From DASZZV01 sp035544835 (lineage in GTDB: Bacteria; Acidobacteriota; Thermoanaerobaculia; Gp7-AA8): 13,295 bases of DNA. The notes under the pieces are model-generated. The model did not search any database. It worked only from the letters and a program-made list of their open reading frames with translations, and was not told the DNA's origin. The stretch spans positions 1 through 13,295 of the forward strand of contig DASZZV010000198.1 of assembly GCA_035544835.1 (NCBI GenBank). The letters are read 5' to 3'. This document shows, piece by piece, positions 8,264 through 13,295 of this stretch (position 1 is its first letter; every line of letters begins with the position of its first letter). Position numbers and translations under genes: made by a program.

Positions 8264-8279
8264 GGGTAGGGAGTGGTTC

Positions 8280-8402
8280 TTGTGTGGCACAGGCACTCTT
8301 GCCTGTGTGCCACGGCGTCGAGCCGTGGCTTTTCTGTGAATACGTCAAAGGAAAGTCGGCCTCGACGGCCGACACACAGGCAAGAGTGCCTGTGCCACAC
8401 AA
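8280..8402. repeat. Perfect 30-bp inverted repeat made of four hairpins
   Basis: Arms 8280-8309 and 8373-8402 are perfectly complementary over 30 bases. Each arm is also a hairpin: CACAGGCA (8288-8295), a CTCT loop, then TGCCTGTG (8300-8307), with the mirror image in the right arm. The space between holds two more perfect seven-pair hairpins with five-base loops: 8310-8328 (CCACGGC/GCCGTGG) and 8355-8373 (GTCGGCC/GGCCGAC). The element occupies nearly all of the 159-base gap between two converging genes, so it may also help stop transcription from both sides, although it lacks T-runs. Confidence 0.9.
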
Positions 8403-8422
8403 ACTTCGCGGACAAACTTCCC

Positions 8423-9631
8423 TTACAGCCTGCGACGAACTTTCGGTCCCGTCGTTCGCGGCGGTCCCTCGGTCCATGCCGCGACGCCGGGAACAGTGCA
8501 GCGCGGGATCTTCTCACCCAGACTCTCTTCGACCTTGCGAACCATTCCCAGGTCCTGCCATGTGGCGATCGAGGAGACGATGCCATCGGACTTGTACCGT
8601 GCCGTGCGCCCGGCCCGATGAATGTAGTCCTCGACGTTTTCCGGCATGTTGAAATTGATGATGTGGGTGATGCCGGGGATGTCGATTCCACGCCCGGCAA
8701 TATCGGTCGCTACCAGGATGCGGTGAGAGCCTTCCCGGAAGTCATCGAGCGCCTGCACGCGACCACCCTGCGAACGATCGGAGTGAATGCGGGTAACCGG
8801 ATGCCCCTGCCGCTGCAGAATGTGATACAGCCACTCGGCATCCACCTTTCGTCGCGTAAAGACTAGTGTGCTGCCCAATTCCTGATGCAGAAGAGCGATG
8901 AGGCAGTCGCGCTTGTGCTCAGACGCGACCACGTACAAGCGGTGCAAGATCGCCTCGGCCGCGCGGCCTGCAGGCAGGATATCGATTCGGATCGGGTCGC
9001 GGAGCATCGCCGCGACCAGCGATTCGATGGCCCCCGGCATGGTCGCCGAGAACATCATGGTGTGGCGGTTTCGGGGAAGCCGCTCCAGGATGGCTCGGAC
9101 CTGAGGCAGGAACCCGAGGTCGAGCATGTGATCGGCCTCATCGATGACCAGCTCCTCGATTTTCGATAGCGAGATGGTTCCTCGCTCGACGTGATCGAGC
9201 AGACGTCCCGGCGTCGCGACGATAATGTCCGGCGCCCCCTTCAGCTCATCCATCTGGCCACGGATCCTCACCCCGCCGATGAGGCAGGTGGTGCTCAGAT
9301 GATGATGTTCTCCGAAGAGATTGAGGAACGCTTCGGTCTGCAGCGCGATCTCGCGAGTTGGCGAGAGGATCAGCCCGCGAGTGCCGTGGCCATGGGTCAG
9401 TCGCTCCGCCAGCGGAATGACAAAGGCGGCGGTCTTACCCGAGCCGGTCTGGGCCAGACCGACCAGATCGCGTCCCTCCAGCGCAGGCGGGATGACCGCG
9501 GCCTGAATCGGAGTCGGATGTTGAAAACCAGCGTCGATGATGCAGCGAAGGATTGGGGCGCTGAGCCCCAGATTGTCGAACGTCCCCTCGATCATGGGAA
9601 CGGGATGATTGGGTAGCTGGTCAGGATCCAT
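8423..9631 (-). CDS. DEAD-box ATP-dependent RNA helicase (RhlE-like)
   Basis: This 402-residue protein has the full DEAD-box core: Q motif with upstream F18 and Q43, motif I AQTGSGKT (60-67), Ia PTREIA (91-96), GG (119-120), Ib TPGR (140-143), II DEAD (164-167), III SAT (195-197), IV LVFTR (256-260), V ATDIAGRGID (308-317) and VI HRAGRTAR (338-345). It should unwind short RNA duplexes with ATP, typically in ribosome assembly or mRNA decay. The C-terminal tail after motif VI is short (about 57 residues) and ends in a basic PKVRRRL; no separate RNA-binding domain is visible, which favours an RhlE-type minimal helicase. No ribosome-binding site precedes ATG 9631, where a heptad repeat lies instead, so M13 (9595) is a possible alternative start. 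It follows plsX by 91 bases. Confidence 0.94.
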   Translation of the reverse strand: MDPDQLPNHPVPMIEGTFDNLGLSAPILRCIIDAGFQHPTPIQAAVIPPALEGRDLVGLAQTGSGKTAAFVIPLAERLTHGHGTRGLILSPTREIALQTEAFLNLFGEHHHLSTTCLIGGVRIRGQMDELKGAPDIIVATPGRLLDHVERGTISLSKIEELVIDEADHMLDLGFLPQVRAILERLPRNRHTMMFSATMPGAIESLVAAMLRDPIRIDILPAGRAAEAILHRLYVVASEHKRDCLIALLHQELGSTLVFTRRKVDAEWLYHILQRQGHPVTRIHSDRSQGGRVQALDDFREGSHRILVATDIAGRGIDIPGITHIINFNMPENVEDYIHRAGRTARYKSDGIVSSIATWQDLGMVRKVEESLGEKIPRCTVPGVAAWTEGPPRTTGPKVRRRL

Positions 9632-9637
9632 GTTTTT

Positions 9638-9699
9638 CAGAATGCAGAATGCAGGATGCAGAATGCAGGATGACGTGTCGTATCTGCATTCTGCATTCT
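9638..9699. repeat. Heptanucleotide tandem repeat with inverted copy
   Basis: Five tandem heptads CAGAATG/CAGGATG run from 9638 to 9672 in the order A-A-G-A-G at the variable base. The inverted sequence CTGCATTCTGCATTCT at 9684-9699 is perfectly complementary to 9639-9654 (16 bases), so a hairpin of the minus-strand transcript is possible. It fills the gap between the plsX stop (9723) and the helicase start (9631) and abuts the helicase start codon. The array may be prone to slippage and copy-number change. Confidence 0.88.
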
Positions 9700-9722
9700 A
9701 GATTCCGCATTGCCTCCTCAAT

Positions 9723-10790
9723 TTACTCTTGTACCAACTCGGGATCGGCCTTCAACAGTCCCTCGGCCAGCTCACGGGAATGGAGGTCGCCGATCTTGGC
9801 CCGAATCTTCGCGTCGATCTTGTTCTCCACGAAGTCCGCGGCCACGCGGATGGCATTTCGAATGGCCTTGGCATTGGAGCGGCCGTGGCACACGATGCAG
9901 CCACCTTTTACGCCCAGCAGCGGCGCGCCGCCGTATTCGGAGTAGTCGATCTTCTTCTTGAAACTATCGAAGGCGCCCTTGGAAAAGAGATAGCCAATCT
10001 TGCGGAACCACGTCTTCGTCATCTCTTCCCGGAGACCGTGTTTCACCATCTCGCCGAGTGCCTCGGACGCTTTGAGTACGACATTCCCGACGAAGCCGTC
10101 ACACACGACGACATCCATGTTGCCGTTGTAGACGTCCCGCCCCTCGGCGTTGCCAATGAAGTTGAGGCCGGTTTCCTTCATGACGCGAAAAGTCTCGCGC
10201 GTCAGCTCGTTACCCTTGCCCTCTTCCTCGCCAATGGACATCAACCCCACGCGCGGAGCCTCGACTCCCAGGACCATCTGCGCATAGAAGTGCCCCATCA
10301 CCGCGAACTCACGGAGGTGCTGGGGTTTGGAATCCACGTTGGCGCCGACGTCGAGCAGGACAGTCCGCCCTTTGATGCCTGGGACAACGGCCGCCAGGGC
10401 CGGGCGACTGACACCCTCGATCATCCCCATGACTGCTTTGGCCGAAGTCCAGGTCGCGCCGGTATTGCCCGCGGAAACGAAGGCGGCGGCGCGTCCCTCG
10501 CCGACGAGATTAGCGCAGATGCGGATGGAGGAGTTGCGTTTGCGGCGCAGCGGACTCATCGCGGTGTCATTCATCTCGACGACTTCGCGCGCATCGACGA
10601 TCTCTATGGTTGAGGGCAGCGATTTGCCCTCGGCCTTGAGAACGGCGTGAATGTCTTCCTGACGTCCAACCAGCAGAAGGTCCACCGGATATGCTTCGAC
10701 GGCCTCGAGGGCGCCGAGCACGATCTCCCGGGGAGCGTGGTCTCCCCCCATGGCATCAATGGCAATCCGATGGCGTTGTAAAACCGTCAT
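9723..10790 (-). CDS. plsX: Phosphate acyltransferase PlsX
   Basis: PlsX converts acyl-ACP and phosphate to acyl-phosphate, the donor used by PlsY to begin phospholipid synthesis; it is a peripheral membrane protein. At 355 residues it has normal family length. The conserved DAMGGDHAP is at residues 12-20, followed by SAGNTGA, LLDVGAN, the GEEEGKGNE segment, VVCDGFVGN, YGGAPLLGV and the late HGRSNAKAI block. The start at 10790 gives about seven residues more than the commonest N-terminus (M-R-I-A-I-D-A-M); no better in-frame start is present. An AGAAGG directly abuts the ATG, and only four bases separate it from the rpmF stop, so translation is probably coupled to rpmF. The usual partner fabH does not follow within the window. 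Confidence 0.97.
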   Translation of the reverse strand: MTVLQRHRIAIDAMGGDHAPREIVLGALEAVEAYPVDLLLVGRQEDIHAVLKAEGKSLPSTIEIVDAREVVEMNDTAMSPLRRKRNSSIRICANLVGEGRAAAFVSAGNTGATWTSAKAVMGMIEGVSRPALAAVVPGIKGRTVLLDVGANVDSKPQHLREFAVMGHFYAQMVLGVEAPRVGLMSIGEEEGKGNELTRETFRVMKETGLNFIGNAEGRDVYNGNMDVVVCDGFVGNVVLKASEALGEMVKHGLREEMTKTWFRKIGYLFSKGAFDSFKKKIDYSEYGGAPLLGVKGGCIVCHGRSNAKAIRNAIRVAADFVENKIDAKIRAKIGDLHSRELAEGLLKADPELVQE

Positions 10791-10794
10791 CCTT

Positions 10795-10980
10795 CTACAG
10801 TACGTCTTTGACTGCTACGACTTCGCGACCCTTGTAGTAACCGCACTTCAGACAGACGCGATGGGGCATCTTCTGCTCCTGGCAATGCGGGCAGGTCGAC
10901 AGTGACTTGCTCACGAGAAAGTCGTGAGCACGACGCGTGCGAGTGCGCCTTCTGGAATGTCTCCGTTTTGGATTTGGCAT
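10795..10980 (-). CDS. rpmF: 50S ribosomal protein L32
   Basis: This 61-residue basic protein is L32 of the large ribosomal subunit. The N-terminus MPNPKRRHSRRRTR is the family hallmark, and four cysteines, C30, C33, C43 and C46 (CPHC and CLKC), form the zinc ribbon, so this is the zinc-binding form. AAGGAG at 10988-10993 (on the minus strand) lies seven bases before the ATG and fixes the start. It sits 45 bases after the YceD gene and four bases before plsX, the classic yceD-rpmF-plsX order. In organisms with a second, zinc-free L32 this form is replaced under zinc limitation; no second copy is seen here. Confidence 0.98.
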   Translation of the reverse strand: MPNPKRRHSRRRTRTRRAHDFLVSKSLSTCPHCQEQKMPHRVCLKCGYYKGREVVAVKDVL

Positions 10981-11003
10981 CCTAAGACTCCTTATCTTGG
11001 TTC

Positions 11004-11019
11004 CGGTGTATCGACACCG
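11004..11019 (-). promoter_or_regulatory. Short hairpin between the YceD gene and rpmF
   Basis: CGGTGT (11004-11009) and ACACCG (11014-11019) form a perfect six-pair stem with a four-base loop, seven bases after the YceD stop and just before the rpmF ribosome-binding site. There is no T-run, so it is not an intrinsic terminator. It could protect or process the message. No function is shown by sequence. Confidence 0.35.
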
Positions 11020-11025
11020 CGATCT

Positions 11026-11586
11026 TTAAACGTCCTTCTTCTTTCTCAACTCTTCGCGGATTCCGCTCAGGGCCGCCCACCGCTCATCAGTGACCTTGTC
11101 CTCACAGGAGCAGGCCGCCTGATTCAGATTCGTTCCACACTTCACGCAAAGCCCCAGACACTTCTCATCGCACAGGAGCTTCATCGGAATGGAAAGCTGA
11201 ATCTGTTCGATTGCCAGATCCCGCAGTGAGGCACGAGGCTCGGCATAAAACTCAACGTCGAGCTCGGATTCACCGGAAAGCTCGACCTCCTGATCCTCTT
11301 CCGTCACCGCAGGATAAGGGCGGTATCTTACGGTAAAGGGTGATTCCGTAGCAAACGGGAACGGATCGACGCAGCGGGAACAGTCCAGGTCGGCAGCAAA
11401 CCAGACCTTCCCTTCGACCACATACTCCCGCTCCACATCCCCGGCCCGGGCCTGTCCCACAATGGAGACTTCACCCATTTGCTCCACGTCATCACGCTCC
11501 AGCTCCTTGGCCGTGAGCGCGAGTTTCTCGTTGAATGTCTGAGGGCCGTACTGGTCGATCGCCTCGAAATCAATGAACGCGGTCAT
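11026..11586 (-). CDS. yceD: YceD/DUF177 family metal-binding-like protein
   Basis: This 186-residue protein belongs to the DUF177/YceD family, which is linked to 23S rRNA accumulation and is almost always found beside rpmF. I chose ATG 11586, which has GGAGG six bases upstream, over a TTG eight codons earlier. Cysteines C69 and C72 (CSRC), then C139, C143, C147 and C150 (CDEKC and CVKC) form the conserved pattern, with two more at C159 and C161 near the end; these probably bind zinc. The N-terminal half is beta-rich and the C-terminus ends in a basic helix. It is the first gene of the yceD-rpmF-plsX cluster, 68 bases after the upstream unknown gene. The rRNA role is from the family, not shown here. 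Confidence 0.9.
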   Translation of the reverse strand: MTAFIDFEAIDQYGPQTFNEKLALTAKELERDDVEQMGEVSIVGQARAGDVEREYVVEGKVWFAADLDCSRCVDPFPFATESPFTVRYRPYPAVTEEDQEVELSGESELDVEFYAEPRASLRDLAIEQIQLSIPMKLLCDEKCLGLCVKCGTNLNQAACSCEDKVTDERWAALSGIREELRKKKDV

Positions 11587-11654
11587 CTCAGGCCTCCAGC
11601 CCCTAAACAAGGCTTTTTCGCCCTGAAGCCGCCTAAACGCCGGGCCTCTCGGAT

Positions 11655-12956
11655 CTATTTCGCCTGGATGGTCGTGAAAACGGAAGGACCTGGGCGGACG
11701 TTCCGCTTCTCGATCAAGATCAACCTGGCCTCGCGAACGAGCCGAAGGGCTCGCTCCGCCCGCTCCAGCTTCCGGCCAGTGTCTCCTCCGAGCAGAAAAG
11801 AGAGCTGTTGGCCTCGCAGGGTCTCGATGGCATCAACTGCTTTTGATGGGTCGACTCTCACCGACCAGATGGCATCGGGCGAGGCCGCCGTCTCCTGCCG
11901 ATCGTCCAGAAAACGGTCCATCGAGCTCTTGTCGAAGGAAAGCACCGCGAGGCCGGCTACGGTTGCATACTCGATGGTCATCCCGATGGTCTGGCTGCGC
12001 TTCACAGTGATCCCACCATGTTCGCGCACCGATTGCCTGTTGAGGGAAACATCGCCGAAATGGAAGTTGCCGACGGTCTCCGAAATGAGCTGTTCGATCT
12101 CCTGCTGGCGTCCTCCGCCAAGCGGAATGGCGATGATCCCTTCAGGCTTCGGCACGAACTTCTTCGCATCTACCTTGTAAAGCGCCATCAGCCCGCCGTG
12201 CTCGAGCAGCGGACCGATATTGACGGGGAGCACGCGATCGAGGTTCTTCATCGCCTCAGGCGTCGAGGAGACAAGGGCCGAGAACATCGCGTCGCGCAGC
12301 AGGCCGAGCCTCGGAACAGAGGCCGGTGAGGGAGGCTCGCTGGGGGAACGCGATTCCATGGTGATCGCTCCCGGCCGAAGGGAAACGGCCGACAGATTCG
12401 GGGTGGCCAGCGGTGGGAACGAGGCGTGTGCGCCTGGTGGCTGGTACAGAAACAGCTCACCCTTCAAGTCGGTTCCAAACGTGGCCAGGGCGGGGGCGCT
12501 GGACCTGATTTGCCCCGGCCGACCAACGATCACAAGACCATCCTCGACATAGAATTCGTCCCACGGCTTCGGCAGCAGAAAGCCGAACATCCGAAGAAAT
12601 GAAGACCTTACGGCACTCATCTTCAGAATGAATCCTGATCCAGCCTCACTCCGGTAGCTGATCACCGCGCCATTGCCGACGGCTGTCGCGATCAGTCCCA
12701 GAGGCTGGCCCGGCGCCGCGGCACGGAGAAAGTCGCGCCCCAGCGGATGCCGTTTGAGTCGATACACCGTGGCGTCGAAGTGAGGAATCAAGATGACGTC
12801 GTGCGCCTCGAGCGGAACGCGGGCCAGCATCGAAGGGCTGAAAACGACGCCGGCACTCACACTTTCGCCACCCGTAAAGCGTGGAAGAAGGAGTGCCGCC
12901 GCAATCGCCAGAATCGCGAGAAGGCCGCCCGTCAATATGATTGCGCGTTTATTCAT
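11655..12956 (-). CDS. Membrane-anchored protein of unknown function
   Basis: I do not recognise this 433-residue protein with confidence. Residues 6-25 form a single hydrophobic segment after a short basic start (MNKR), so it is either a signal anchor or an uncleaved export signal with the rest outside the cytoplasm. The remainder looks like mixed alpha/beta sequence with no cysteines that I notice and no catalytic motif. It includes a Pro/Ser-rich stretch in the middle (about 190-215), and the first and second halves have loosely similar segments, reminiscent of large acidobacterial proteins labelled DUF3352; this is a weak guess. ATG 12956 lacks a clear ribosome-binding site. It lies upstream of the yceD-rpmF-plsX cluster on the same strand, 68 bases away, so co-transcription is possible. 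Confidence 0.75.
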   Translation of the reverse strand: MNKRAIILTGGLLAILAIAAALLLPRFTGGESVSAGVVFSPSMLARVPLEAHDVILIPHFDATVYRLKRHPLGRDFLRAAAPGQPLGLIATAVGNGAVISYRSEAGSGFILKMSAVRSSFLRMFGFLLPKPWDEFYVEDGLVIVGRPGQIRSSAPALATFGTDLKGELFLYQPPGAHASFPPLATPNLSAVSLRPGAITMESRSPSEPPSPASVPRLGLLRDAMFSALVSSTPEAMKNLDRVLPVNIGPLLEHGGLMALYKVDAKKFVPKPEGIIAIPLGGGRQQEIEQLISETVGNFHFGDVSLNRQSVREHGGITVKRSQTIGMTIEYATVAGLAVLSFDKSSMDRFLDDRQETAASPDAIWSVRVDPSKAVDAIETLRGQQLSFLLGGDTGRKLERAERALRLVREARLILIEKRNVRPGPSVFTTIQAK

Positions 12957-12998
12957 GTCGTTTGCTGCTCGTTGCGAGAAGGCGAGTGTGTCATCCCG

Positions 12999-13105
12999 AG
13001 CGTCGAGCGAGGGATCTGGGCGGCGGCCTCTAACCCGAATGCACTACGAACAATCGCCTGATACTGCGATGGTAAGGCCCCCGCCCAGATCCCTCGCTCG
13101 ACGCT
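12999..13105. repeat. Palindromic repeat unit A (right end)
   Basis: Inverted arms 12999-13028 and 13076-13105 match over 30 bases with one mismatch. The 47-base loop holds a smaller stem, ATCGC (13053-13057) with GCGAT (13066-13070). It lies just upstream of the membrane-anchored protein gene, so it could influence that gene's promoter. The left flank carries GTGTCATCCCGAG (12988-13000) but the right flank lacks its complement; that occurs only at the far end of unit B. Confidence 0.9.
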
Positions 13106-13142
13106 TCTAAGAAACTCCCTGTATTTACGCGGGTTCCCTGAT

Positions 13143-13268
13143 GTGTCATCCCGAGCCGCAGCGAGGGATCTGGGCGGCGGCCCTTCCATCGTGGTGCTCG
13201 CAAACATTTTCGATGGCCAAGGGTCTAAGGCCCCCGCCCAGATCCCTCGCTGCGGCTCGGGATGACAC
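13143..13268. repeat. Palindromic repeat unit B (right end)
   Basis: Inverted arms 13143-13182 and 13229-13268 match over 40 bases with one mismatch, at the same position in the arm as the mismatch in unit A. The loop contains CCATCG (13186-13191) and CGATGG (13211-13216), a nested six-pair stem. Unit A and unit B are joined by the linker 13105-13138, which recurs inverted at the left end of the window. Positions 13269-13295 show nothing further. Confidence 0.92.
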
Positions 13269-13295
13269 CCACCCAGTTTCTTTTCTCAGTGGCAG

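Noticed and set aside
8260..8866. Short plus and minus frames across 8260-8866 giving Cys/His-rich peptides
   Set aside because: They arise from translating the inverted repeat 8280-8402 and the antisense of the helicase C-terminus; no independent coding signal.
3842..9631. A joint cold-adaptation island of the cold-shock protein and the DEAD-box helicase
   Set aside because: The two genes are about 4.4 kb apart on opposite strands with unrelated genes between them; both families are common, so the link is not supported.
9729..10613. A 294-codon plus-strand frame opposite plsX
   Set aside because: PlsX motifs on the minus strand are complete along the whole region, so the plus frame is a by-product of codon bias.
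12988..13268. CRISPR array
   Set aside because: The repeats are inverted pairs of different length with one linker, not regularly spaced direct repeats with unique spacers.

Overview
The window looks like a chromosomal segment of a GC-rich bacterium, most plausibly an Acidobacteriota-type lineage. I infer this from gene content and from the style of the palindromic repeats; there is no rRNA or other phylogenetic marker that settles it. Nine protein-coding genes are supported. I see no tRNA, rRNA, CRISPR array, transposase or phage gene.

Layout. Positions 1-290 hold decayed copies of a palindromic repeat. A plus-strand block follows: a secreted 1111-residue Asp-box (BNR/VPS10-like) propeller protein (326-3661), a cold-shock protein with a structured leader (3842-4045) and a strong intrinsic terminator (4071-4101), a 203-bp palindrome made of smaller palindromes (4134-4336), a membrane-associated dynamin-like GTPase (4404-6170), and a polytopic GAF-GGDEF diguanylate cyclase (6242-8263). 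A second 'palindrome of hairpins' (8280-8402) lies where the plus-strand and minus-strand blocks converge. The minus-strand block, read from right to left, is: a membrane-anchored protein of unknown function (12956-11655), a YceD/DUF177 protein (11586-11026), ribosomal protein L32 (10980-10795), PlsX (10790-9723) and a DEAD-box RNA helicase (9631-8423). The right end (12988-13268) carries two more palindromic units of the same family as the left end, in opposite orientation.

How the genes fit together. yceD-rpmF-plsX is the widely conserved cluster linking ribosome assembly to membrane phospholipid synthesis; the usual next gene, fabH, is absent here and a DEAD-box helicase sits downstream instead. 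The other genes are single transcription units or short pairs: cold-shock RNA chaperone, membrane-remodelling GTPase, c-di-GMP synthesis, and secreted propeller protein. They do not form one obvious pathway.

Most unusual content. I do not see a convincing new defence or biosynthetic system. The most unexplained signal is in the intergenic DNA: two unrelated-sequence repeat elements (4134-4336 and 8280-8402) share the same hierarchical design, in which long, nearly perfect inverted arms are each themselves hairpins with four-base loops. Other points are a non-canonical G2 region in the dynamin-like GTPase, heptanucleotide tandem repeats between plsX and the helicase, and an out-of-frame ORF overlapping the cold-shock gene start.
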